NCBI GenBank assembly: GCA_028695945.1
Contig: JAQVIB010000135.1
Location: 1 to 5,816, forward strand
Source: Lachnospiraceae bacterium
Lineage (GTDB): Bacteria; Bacillota; Clostridia; Lachnospirales; Anaerotignaceae
Length of the DNA stretch: 5,816 nucleotides
Direction: 5' to 3'
Positions 1-5,816 of this stretch are shown here, in pieces. Under the pieces are notes generated by a model, which saw nothing but the letters and a program-made list of their open reading frames with translations, had not been told where the DNA came from and made no database searches. The first letter of the stretch is position 1, and each line of letters starts with the position of its first letter. Both the position numbers and the translations under genes were made by a program.

Positions 1-15
1 AAAATATTTTTCCAT
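1..15 (-). CDS. Possible start of a further minus-strand gene, cut by the left edge
   Basis: On the minus strand an ATG at 13-15 is preceded by GGGAG (22-26) with a 6-nt spacer, and reads MEKYF before the window ends. A plausible promoter lies upstream (44-72). Five codons are too few to identify a product, and a second ATG at 26-28 in another frame (MGEKNGKIF) overlaps the same ribosome-binding-like bases. The call rests only on site spacing and on all other genes running in the same direction. Confidence 0.45.
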
Positions 16-21
16 TTTTTT

Positions 22-26
22 CTCCC
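22..26 (-). promoter_or_regulatory. Ribosome binding site candidate for the left-edge gene
   Basis: GGGAG on the minus strand, 6 nt before the ATG at 15. It decides between two overlapping ATGs: the one at 28 has no purine-rich site at proper distance, since AT-rich sequence precedes it. Confidence 0.4.
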
Positions 27-43
27 ATTTTTATTGTTTGATT

Positions 44-72
44 CTAATAATTTTAAACAGAAGTTAGTTCAA
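44..72 (-). promoter_or_regulatory. Candidate sigma-A type promoter for the left-edge gene
   Basis: Minus-strand TTGAAC (67-72) and TATTAG (44-49) are separated by exactly 17 nt and each match four of six consensus bases. Transcription would start near position 37, giving a leader of about 22 nt before the ATG at 15. In DNA this AT-rich such matches arise by chance, so confidence is low; position between a hairpin and a start codon is the main support. Confidence 0.3.
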
Positions 73-101
73 TTTATATTGCAATTAGAAAATTGTATAA
101 T
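73..101 (+). promoter_or_regulatory. Candidate plus-strand promoter facing the hairpin
   Basis: A perfect TATAAT (96-101) is preceded after 17 nt by TTTATA (73-78), four of six matches to TTGACA. It would start a transcript near 108 heading into the hairpin at 157-196. No plus-strand gene of credible size lies downstream, so if it works it would drive a short RNA. AT-richness makes chance occurrence quite possible. Confidence 0.3.
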
Positions 102-134
102 CAAAATTAAGTGAACTAGTAGTACAGGTAAGGG

Positions 135-157
135 AAATAAGTGATTTATACTTATTT
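135..157. repeat. Small inverted repeat abutting the large hairpin
   Basis: AAATAAGT (135-142) and ACTTATTT (150-157) are perfect 8-nt inverted arms around a 7-nt loop. The right arm shares base 157 with the foot of the larger stem, so the two hairpins would stand side by side in RNA of either strand. The stem is AT-rich and weak by itself. Confidence 0.5.
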
Positions 158-205
158 ACAACTATTCGCAAAACGCAAGTTTTGCGAATAGTTGTACTAA
201 TTTTT
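157..205 (+). terminator. Strong 18-bp hairpin with GCAA loop, terminator-like on the plus strand
   Basis: Bases 157-174 pair perfectly with 179-196 (18 Watson-Crick pairs, no mismatch) around a four-base loop GCAA, a GNRA tetraloop on the plus strand. On that strand a T5 run follows at 201-205 after four other bases, which resembles an intrinsic terminator with a somewhat distant U-tract. On the minus strand, the direction of the operon, the stem is followed by AAATAAG with no U-tract. It is 117 nt beyond the carboxypeptidase stop, so it may still mark the 3' end of the operon mRNA as a stabilising or processing structure. The structure is certain; its role is inferred. Confidence 0.55.
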
Positions 206-313
206 CTACAAAGTCTAAACATTTATTTCAATATCGATTGGTCATCAATTATTTAAACTAATTACATTGCTGTGCCACCTAATAGTTCTACCTAATAGTT
301 CTAATAGTTAGTT
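197..313. other. Non-coding AT-rich spacer between the carboxypeptidase gene and the hairpin
   Basis: This is the 3' untranslated stretch of the operon. Apart from the tandem repeat at 277-309 and the T5 run at 201-205 I find no open frame, tRNA-like fold or recognisable regulatory site in it on either strand. Confidence 0.6.
277..309. repeat. Short tandem repeat after the carboxypeptidase stop
   Basis: The 13-nt unit ACCTAATAGTTCT occurs twice head to tail (277-289 and 290-302), followed at once by a shortened third copy sharing AATAGTT (303-309). It begins 4 nt past the carboxypeptidase stop codon. The heptamer AATAGTT also occurs in the right arm of the large hairpin (188-194). No function is evident; slippage duplication is the simplest origin. 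Confidence 0.8.
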
Positions 314-1729
314 TTAAAATCTTCTACCACCACGTCTTTTATTTGTTTTAAATTTATACTTACTTTTTGATGAACGAGTTCTACTGGATAAAAATTTTAC
401 AACAAACACTAACGCACCAATTCCAACAACTCCTGCAGCCACAGTAATTAATCCGTTAATTGAAAAAACTTTAGAAATTATTTTTTTCGCAGTATAGATA
501 ATTTTTTCAATTAATGTGGCCTTTTCAACTGATTTTTCTGCATACACCTTAGTTTCAGCCAAAGTTTCACCATTAAGCGAATATGTCACTGTTCCAAGTT
601 CAGTGTCTTTTTCAATTGGTGCTTTAATTTTAATGTCTGCGTCGCTTTCATCCTTGCTTTTGTAAATATACTCATTATTTGTAATCTTAATATCTGTTTT
701 CACTGCTCCAACCTGAGTTTTTTCAAGCAAAAGAGAAATATCTTCCTTAATAATAAGTTTTAATGCATTTCCTTCTGATTCTTTATTATTATATAATCCA
801 ATTTCTCCAACTGATGTGCTATTTTGTGCTAATGTATAAAAACTAAAATTTTCAAAACCGTAATCAAATAATTTTGCCGCGTCTTCCCAACGCCCAGGGT
901 CTTCGGAATTAAATATTACAGCAATAAGTGAAATTCCATCCTTTTGTGCTGTAGCCGTTACGCAATTACCAGCTTCATCGGTAAAACCAGTTTTCATTCC
1001 TGTAGCATATGGATAAGCATATTGTCCGGATGTAATAAGCAAATTATGACTTTTCCAATCGTAATTTTGGGTTTTTAGTCCAGTAATATCAGCATTGCCC
1101 ATGCTATTGCCTAGATACTCTTTTTCGCTGCAAATTCCTTTTAACAAATCAATTTTAAGTGCAGCTTCAGCAATTTTCGCCATATCCTCGGCGGTAGTAT
1201 AGTGTCTTTCATCGTGGTATCCATGCGGATTAACAAAATTTGAATTAGTACATCCAAGTTCTTTAGCTTTTTTGTTCATTAATTCAGCAAAAATTCTTTC
1301 ACTTTCTCTTGAACTTAAATTGTTGTCACCAGACTGTTTTTTAGCAACAGCATTTGCAACAACAGTAGCAGTGTCATTTCCACTTGGTATTATAAGCCCA
1401 CGTATAAGGTTTTCAACCGTAATTGACTCTCCTTTTATATGCCCTGCCTTGCTAGAATCTAAAGTAACATCATTAATTTCATTACCGACAATAACTACGT
1501 CATCAGGTTTTAAATAATCTAACGCAATAATGGAAGTAAGTATTTTAGTCATACTTGCAGGATACATTGTCTTCTGTGCATTTTTTTCATACAAAATTTT
1601 TCCTGTTGAAGCTTCAACCAAAATAGCTGATTCAGCTTTTACTACAGGTTTTGTTGCACCAAAAGCAATAGTATTTGTAAAAATTGCAAAGGCAAGAAAT
1701 AGAATCATTGCTCTTAATTTTTTTTTCAT
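314..1729 (-). CDS. D-alanyl-D-alanine carboxypeptidase (S11 family, DacF-like), secreted and membrane-anchored
   Basis: A penicillin-binding enzyme of peptidase family S11 that removes the terminal D-Ala from peptidoglycan stem peptides outside the membrane. The 471 residues begin with a signal peptide: basic MKKKLR, a hydrophobic core, and likely cleavage after FGA at residue 25. The three active-site motifs are complete: SMTK (59-62, nucleophile Ser59), SGN (116-118) and KTG (246-248). A beta-rich C-terminal domain of the PBP5 type covers about 295-395. Then comes an amphipathic stretch (about 403-423), a true hydrophobic transmembrane segment (about 424-446) and a tail of 22 residues with 11 Lys/Arg and no acidic residue. 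Many relatives end at the amphipathic anchor, so the extra segment and basic tail are notable. The start at 1729 has AGGAGA 8 nt upstream, 15 nt after the preceding stop. DacF-like is by resemblance; the exact orthologue (dacA, dacB or dacF type) is not resolved. Confidence 0.95.
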   Translation of the reverse strand: MKKKLRAMILFLAFAIFTNTIAFGATKPVVKAESAILVEASTGKILYEKNAQKTMYPASMTKILTSIIALDYLKPDDVVIVGNEINDVTLDSSKAGHIKGESITVENLIRGLIIPSGNDTATVVANAVAKKQSGDNNLSSRESERIFAELMNKKAKELGCTNSNFVNPHGYHDERHYTTAEDMAKIAEAALKIDLLKGICSEKEYLGNSMGNADITGLKTQNYDWKSHNLLITSGQYAYPYATGMKTGFTDEAGNCVTATAQKDGISLIAVIFNSEDPGRWEDAAKLFDYGFENFSFYTLAQNSTSVGEIGLYNNKESEGNALKLIIKEDISLLLEKTQVGAVKTDIKITNNEYIYKSKDESDADIKIKAPIEKDTELGTVTYSLNGETLAETKVYAEKSVEKATLIEKIIYTAKKIISKVFSINGLITVAAGVVGIGALVFVVKFLSSRTRSSKSKYKFKTNKRRGGRRF

Positions 1730-1744
1730 CTTTATTCTCTCCTA

Positions 1745-2626
1745 TTATTTAGTATTCAGTTTATCCATTATTTCTTTAAAAATATCTATGTTTTTAAGAG
1801 GTTTAATTTGTGGAAATGCAGTAAGCAGTCGTTTTTCTGTATAGTTCCTTTTAGCAATTGAATTGCGGTATTTTGAGTAGCGTTCCTTTGTTTCTTCAAA
1901 TGTTTGTTCAATACGTTCAATACCTTCAATATTTGTTTCTTTAAACTTGGCAATACGTTCTTTTAATTCCTCTATATATTCATTTTCGCTTAGCTTAAGT
2001 TTAAGCAAAATTTCCTCTTTTGTTTCGAAAATTAGGGCATTTTCAAGACGCATACGTAATTCGTCTTTTGCCTTTCCAAGTTTCTCTAACTTTTCATTGA
2101 ATTTTGCCACGTGAGAAACCGTAATTATCAAGTCGCTTGAAATACAGGCAAAGGAAATACTTGCTAGTATTATTCCAACTTTGTAAGGAATTGCTTCTAC
2201 TATATCATAAACTAATGGATGAATAACGCGTACCATTACAACTGAAAATAAACCCCATCCTATTGACACTTGTAAGCAAATCCTACCCTTGAGGTTAAAT
2301 TTACGGTCTGAATAATCCCACCAAGAAGCGTGAAATAAATTTTCCATAACTGCACCTGTTATATACTCTACTATGGTAGGAAGAATTACTCCGCCAAGGT
2401 ACAAAAGACCCAAATTATCTGCAATTGGTGACAAAAACAAATAAACCATCGTTGCCCCAATACCATAAATTGGACAAAGGGGACCATTAAGAAATCCTCG
2501 GTTAACCAGTTTGTCGGTATCTAAAAAGACATAAAAAACTTCCCATATCCAACCCAAAATGCTGTAAATTAGCAAGAAATAAAATACATGGTAAAAATCA
2601 CTTCCCATTATTTTTTCAGACCACAT
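1745..2626 (-). CDS. PF06541-type integral membrane protein ('putative ABC transporter permease') with charged coiled-coil tail
   Basis: A 293-residue membrane protein resembling the family labelled putative ABC transporter permease (PF06541), common in Clostridia and of unknown function. About five hydrophobic segments are visible, near residues 11-35, 50-68, 72-94, 115-137 and 148-171. Family-like signatures are SILGWIWEVFY (22-32), NRGFLNGPLCPIYG (42-55) and WWDYSDRKFNLKGRICLQ (102-119). From about 175 to 265 the protein is hydrophilic, rich in Glu, Lys and Arg with a heptad-like pattern, so a long coiled coil is likely, probably cytoplasmic. The start at 2626 has AGGAAG 7 nt upstream; the in-frame Met at codon 7 has no such site. 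It lies 19 nt after the YnbB-family gene and 15 nt before the carboxypeptidase gene, so co-transcription is likely. No ATP-binding or substrate-binding partner is in the window, so the transporter label is unproven here. Confidence 0.85.
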   Translation of the reverse strand: MWSEKIMGSDFYHVFYFLLIYSILGWIWEVFYVFLDTDKLVNRGFLNGPLCPIYGIGATMVYLFLSPIADNLGLLYLGGVILPTIVEYITGAVMENLFHASWWDYSDRKFNLKGRICLQVSIGWGLFSVVMVRVIHPLVYDIVEAIPYKVGIILASISFACISSDLIITVSHVAKFNEKLEKLGKAKDELRMRLENALIFETKEEILLKLKLSENEYIEELKERIAKFKETNIEGIERIEQTFEETKERYSKYRNSIAKRNYTEKRLLTAFPQIKPLKNIDIFKEIMDKLNTK

Positions 2627-2645
2627 AAATGCACTTCCTAATCAG

Positions 2646-3929
2646 TTAAATTTTTAAAAGTCCTTTGTCTACCATAGTTTGTAAACCAATTACTATGCCA
2701 ATTTTGGCATGATGCCAACTTAAACCGCCCTGAAAAAAAACATTATAAGGTGGTTTTACTGGAGCATCTGCACTAAGCTCTATGGATGAACCTTGAACAA
2801 AGGCACCAGCCGCCATAATTACAGGGCAATCATAGCCAGGCATATCCCACGGCTCTGGTTTTACGTAGCTATCTACAGGTGCACCCTTTTGTATTCCTTG
2901 GCAAAAAGCAATTACGTTTTCTGCTGTTTTAAGCTGAATAGATTGAACAATGTCTGCACGCTTTTCCATTGATGAAGGCAAAACTTTGAAGCCTAACCCT
3001 TCAAAAAGTCTTGAAAGGAAAACTGCACCTTTCACACTACCACCAACTACCTGTGGTGCATTAAAAAGCCCTTGAAACAGCGCTGGTGTTATACCAAGTG
3101 TTGCTCCAACTTCTTTACCTAGACCAGGTGAAGTAAGACGAACTGCGGCATTTTCAACAAATTCTTCTTTACCAACAATATATCCACCTATTGGTGCAAG
3201 TCCACCACCGGGATTTTTAATAAGTGAGCCAACAATAAGGTCAGCTCCAACATCTGTTGGTTCAATTGTTTCCACAAATTCACCATAGCAGTTATCAACC
3301 ATACAAATAATGTTTTTATTTATACTCTTAATAAAGCTTATAAGTGTTCCAATTTTTTCTACTGAAAGGCTGTCTCTCCATTCATACCCCTTGGAACGCT
3401 GAATAGTAACAAGCTTTGTATTTTTATTTATTGCTTTTCTAATATTATCAAAATCGAATCCACCATCAGGTAGCAAGTCTACTTGTTTGTAAGTTATGCC
3501 AAATTCGCTTAATGAACCACGTTCTTTACGTATTCCGATAACACCCTGTAAAGTATCATATGGTATCCCAACGGGCGATAAAATTTCATCTCCAGGACGC
3601 AAGTTTCCTGCCAAAGCAACAGTAAGTGCATGAGTGCCACTTATTAGCTGTGGACGCACCAAACCAGCTTCTGCATGAAAAACGTCCGCATAGACTTGCT
3701 CAAGAATATCCCTGCCAAGATCATTATAACCATAGCCTGTTGTAGCGGCAAAATGAGTATCGCTTAATTTGTTTTTTTGCATAGCCGCCAAAACCTTAAA
3801 CTGATTATACTCTGTAATTCTGTCAATTTCTTTAAAATTATGTTCAATTTCTCTTTCAATTTTTATTGCATATTCCCAAACTTCTGCACTTATGCCAAAA
3901 TTGTCTTTAATAAAGCTGTCAAATTCCAT
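2646..3929 (-). CDS. ynbB: PLP-dependent methionine gamma-lyase-like protein (YnbB / 'aluminium resistance' family)
   Basis: This is a fold-type I PLP enzyme of the family annotated as methionine gamma-lyase-like or aluminium resistance protein (PF06838; B. subtilis YnbB, about 420 aa). The true substrate of the family is, to my knowledge, not settled. In the 427-residue protein SGTHA (98-102) is the phosphate-binding turn region, VDNCYGEF (211-218) contains Asp212 expected to contact the pyridine nitrogen, and SLIKNPGGG (235-243) contains Lys238, the likely Schiff-base lysine. QRSKGYEWRDSL (177-188) and the C-terminal QGGLSWHHAKIG (400-411) are also characteristic. I chose the ATG at 3929 because AGGGAG lies 9 nt upstream (3939-3944), it gives a family-typical length and it starts at MEFDSF. 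The in-frame ATG at 3980 would overlap miaA by 38 nt and add 17 unconserved-looking residues. The family commonly sits next to miaA/hfq or glnR/lexA in Firmicutes. Cytoplasmic. Confidence 0.92.
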   Translation of the reverse strand: MEFDSFIKDNFGISAEVWEYAIKIEREIEHNFKEIDRITEYNQFKVLAAMQKNKLSDTHFAATTGYGYNDLGRDILEQVYADVFHAEAGLVRPQLISGTHALTVALAGNLRPGDEILSPVGIPYDTLQGVIGIRKERGSLSEFGITYKQVDLLPDGGFDFDNIRKAINKNTKLVTIQRSKGYEWRDSLSVEKIGTLISFIKSINKNIICMVDNCYGEFVETIEPTDVGADLIVGSLIKNPGGGLAPIGGYIVGKEEFVENAAVRLTSPGLGKEVGATLGITPALFQGLFNAPQVVGGSVKGAVFLSRLFEGLGFKVLPSSMEKRADIVQSIQLKTAENVIAFCQGIQKGAPVDSYVKPEPWDMPGYDCPVIMAAGAFVQGSSIELSADAPVKPPYNVFFQGGLSWHHAKIGIVIGLQTMVDKGLLKI

Positions 3930-3942
3930 AATCGCTAACTCC

Positions 3943-4887
3943 CTACAAATCGCTTTCCTTATCACTGTTAATGTAATCAACTATTTCTTGAACTGCTGTT
4001 GTCTTATCTTTGCTTGTTAAATCTATCCATAAACCTTTGGATTGTCGCCTAAACCACGTTAGTTGACGTTTTGCAAAATGCCTTGTACCCTGTTTTAATT
4101 CTTCAATAGCAGCTTCAAGTGTTGCTTCACCATTAAAATATGGCACAAATTCTTTATATCCTAAACCTTGCATAGATACAAGGTTAGGTGAATAACCCAT
4201 GTCTAGCAACTGCTTAACTTCGTCTAAAAGTCCATTTTTAATCATTATGTCAACTCTCAGATTTATTCGCTCATAAAGCTTTTCTCTTTCCATATTAAGA
4301 ACCACAAAGGAAACATCATATGGAGATTTACGTTGCTTTGCTTCCGAATTATGCTGGCTCATTTTCTCACCTGTTTGAAAATAATACTCTAATGCACGAA
4401 CAACACGTTTTACATTGTTGTGATGAACGATAGACGCATATTCTGGGTCAATTGCTTTAAGCTTTTCGTAAACAAATTCTTCACCATTTGTTTCAACTTC
4501 TTCCATAAGCTTATTTCTAATGGATAAGTCATTATCGGTTGACATAAAATCATTATCGTAAACCAATGCATTTATATAAAATCCTGTTCCTCCAACAATA
4601 ATGGGTATTTTACCTTTTGAATAAATTTCTTCAATATACTTTTTTGCTTTCTGCTGGAAAATCATTGCGTTAAATTCTTCATCTGGCATTAGTTCATCAA
4701 TTAGGTAATGTTTAACACCATCCATTTCCTGCGGTGTAACCTTTGCTGTACCTATATCCATGAATTTGTATACCTGCATACTGTCCGCAGAAATTATTTC
4801 TCCGTTAATTTTTTTTGCAAGCATTATAGAGGTATCTGTTTTTCCGCAAGCGGTGGGCCCTGCAATAATAACAAGTGGTTTTTTCAT
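3943..4887 (-). CDS. miaA: tRNA dimethylallyltransferase MiaA
   Basis: MiaA transfers a dimethylallyl group to N6 of A37 in tRNAs that read UNN codons, the first step towards i6A and ms2i6A. The 314-residue length is typical of the family. The P-loop GPTACGKT is at residues 10-17; its fifth position is Cys where Ser is more usual. Other family motifs are DSMQVY (35-40, with the catalytic Asp35 that contacts A37), DIGTAK (44-49), GGTGFY (99-104), VKRVVRALE (159-167), MQGLGYKE (239-246) and TRHFAKRQLTWFR (268-280). The start at 4887 is chosen because AAGGAAG lies 6 nt upstream, overlapping the mutL stop, and the P-loop sits at the usual distance from this Met. The gap to mutL is 11 nt. The stop is followed after 13 nt by the YnbB-family gene, with no hfq between them. 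No truncation or missing catalytic residue is seen. Confidence 0.97.
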   Translation of the reverse strand: MKKPLVIIAGPTACGKTDTSIMLAKKINGEIISADSMQVYKFMDIGTAKVTPQEMDGVKHYLIDELMPDEEFNAMIFQQKAKKYIEEIYSKGKIPIIVGGTGFYINALVYDNDFMSTDNDLSIRNKLMEEVETNGEEFVYEKLKAIDPEYASIVHHNNVKRVVRALEYYFQTGEKMSQHNSEAKQRKSPYDVSFVVLNMEREKLYERINLRVDIMIKNGLLDEVKQLLDMGYSPNLVSMQGLGYKEFVPYFNGEATLEAAIEELKQGTRHFAKRQLTWFRRQSKGLWIDLTSKDKTTAVQEIVDYINSDKESDL

Positions 4888-4898
4888 AAAAATCTTCC

Positions 4899-5816
4899 TT
4901 ATTGTATACGCTTAAATTTTTTCTCTAGTTCATACTTAGTAAGTTCTATGATAGTTGGGCGTCCATGCGGGCAACTAAATGGATTATCTAGCTTTAAAAG
5001 TTTTTCAACCATGTTAATTGCTTCTTGTATACTAAGTTTATCGTTTGCTTTAACGGCTGCTTTACACGCCATAGTTGCAATTGCATGTATTTTTGTGTCA
5101 TACACATTTGCAATAGCTCCTGTATCAAGGGTATCCAGTATTTCTGTGAAAAATCCAATATTTTCAGGATTTTTAAATATATATGGCACACTTCTTATTG
5201 CATAAGATATACCTCCAAAATCCTCAATTTCAAATCCGAATTTTTCAATATGTTCTTTATTATCTATTAAAAGTTGTTTTTCCCTATCACTAAGGTTAAC
5301 CACAAGTGGCTGAATAAGTCTTTGGGCAACAATTTCCCCACTTTTAAATTTATTGCTTATTTCTTCAAAAAGTATACGCTCGTGGGCAGCATGTTGGTCG
5401 ATAAGATAAATACTTGCTCCCTGTTCTACTATCCAGTATGTAGAAAAAATTTGCCCTGTAATTTTGTAGTTTTTAAAAAAGCTTTCTTTTTTCTGTTCTT
5501 CTTTAACAGATACTTTCTCTGAGTTAACCGATGGCATAATATTTTGCTCAACTTCTTCTTGGGGAAGGTAACTTAAAGGCTTTTCCTTTAGTATATTTTT
5601 ACCACCATGTATTTCATCAGACAGCATTCGGCTTTTGTAAAGCTTTTGCAAATCTTCAATATTTGCATCGGTTGGTTTACTTTCAGTGTATTTAACTGGC
5701 TCATGTTTTGAAGCAATAACTTCTTCATTTATAATTTGCTGAACAGCTTTATCAGGAACGTAAGCAGGCTTTGGCTCTCCTTCCATAAGCTGTTTTACTT
5801 GTACAGAGGGTTTACT
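4899..5816 (-). CDS. mutL: DNA mismatch repair protein MutL, C-terminal half (5' end beyond the window)
   Basis: MutL couples mismatch recognition by MutS to strand removal. Only the last 305 residues are present: the frame stays open through the right edge, so the ATG at 5786 is internal and the N-terminal ATPase domain lies outside. Fragment residues 1 to about 112 are a charged, weakly conserved linker. From about 115 onward is the C-terminal dimerisation and endonuclease domain. Its metal-binding motif DQHAAHERILFE (fragment 140-151) fits DQHAxxExxxxE exactly. It also has QRLIQP (165-170), matching the beta-clamp-binding motif of B. subtilis MutL, ACKAAVK (250-256) and CPHGRPT (282-288), which supply further metal-site residues in that protein. 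All expected residues are present, so nicking activity is inferred, as in bacteria lacking MutH. The stop codon overlaps the miaA ribosome binding site, which suggests co-transcription. Identification is secure. Confidence 0.97.
   Translation of the reverse strand, partial: SKPSVQVKQLMEGEPKPAYVPDKAVQQIINEEVIASKHEPVKYTESKPTDANIEDLQKLYKSRMLSDEIHGGKNILKEKPLSYLPQEEVEQNIMPSVNSEKVSVKEEQKKESFFKNYKITGQIFSTYWIVEQGASIYLIDQHAAHERILFEEISNKFKSGEIVAQRLIQPLVVNLSDREKQLLIDNKEHIEKFGFEIEDFGGISYAIRSVPYIFKNPENIGFFTEILDTLDTGAIANVYDTKIHAIATMACKAAVKANDKLSIQEAINMVEKLLKLDNPFSCPHGRPTIIELTKYELEKKFKRIQ

Noticed and set aside
141..191. A 16-codon plus-strand frame starting with GTG after AGGG, reading IYTYLQLFAKRKFCE and ending inside the hairpin
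   Set aside because: Very short, made almost wholly of hairpin sequence, GTG start, and nothing to support translation.
1272..1844. Two plus-strand frames of 81 and 104 codons opposite the carboxypeptidase and the membrane protein gene
   Set aside because: They mirror the real genes on the other strand, have no convincing ribosome binding sites and resemble no family.
3930..3980. Longer start for the YnbB-family gene (17 extra residues)
   Set aside because: It would overlap miaA by 38 nt; the ATG at 3929 has a well-spaced AGGGAG and gives the usual family length.
4708..5205. A 165-codon plus-strand open frame
   Set aside because: Wholly antisense to mutL and miaA, whose motifs are unmistakable; its protein is Cys/Phe/Ser-rich and of no recognisable family.
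5784..5786. ATG at 5786 as a start of a separate short gene
   Set aside because: The frame continues without a stop to the right edge, and the domain content is the C-terminal half of MutL, so this Met is internal.

Overview
This is an AT-rich window, roughly one third G+C by eye. Its gene content and order point to a low-G+C Gram-positive of the Clostridia type. The supporting signs are a MutL carrying the nicking-endonuclease motif (absent from E. coli MutL), the order mutL-miaA-(YnbB/aluminium-resistance PLP protein), a D-alanyl-D-alanine carboxypeptidase of Gram-positive layout, and strong AGGAG-like ribosome binding sites. I cannot name the genus from sequence alone.

Layout. All five substantial genes lie on the minus strand, so they read from right to left. 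In order of transcription they are: mutL (5'-truncated by the right edge, 4899-5816), miaA (3943-4887), a methionine-gamma-lyase-like PLP protein of the YnbB family (2646-3929), a PF06541-type membrane protein with a long charged cytoplasmic tail (1745-2626), and a secreted serine D,D-carboxypeptidase (314-1729). The gaps between them are only 11, 13, 19 and 15 nt, each holding a good Shine-Dalgarno site, and no promoter or terminator is visible between genes. They are most simply read as one co-transcribed run.

The left 313 nt is intergenic except for its extreme edge. It holds a tandem repeat just after the carboxypeptidase stop, a perfect 18-bp hairpin with a GCAA loop (157-196), a smaller abutting hairpin (135-157), and candidate promoters on each strand. 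At the left edge is what looks like the first five codons of another minus-strand gene, with its own ribosome binding site.

How the genes fit together. mutL and miaA are a widespread conserved pair (mismatch repair, and tRNA A37 prenylation). In Bacillus and many relatives hfq follows miaA; here the YnbB-family gene follows directly. The last two genes are envelope-related, a polytopic membrane protein and a peptidoglycan-trimming enzyme, and have no obvious biochemical link to the first three, so this looks like a housekeeping run rather than a dedicated pathway. I see no phage, transposon, CRISPR or defence genes. The least explained parts are the hairpin region on the left, where a short plus-strand RNA is possible, and the membrane protein of unknown function.
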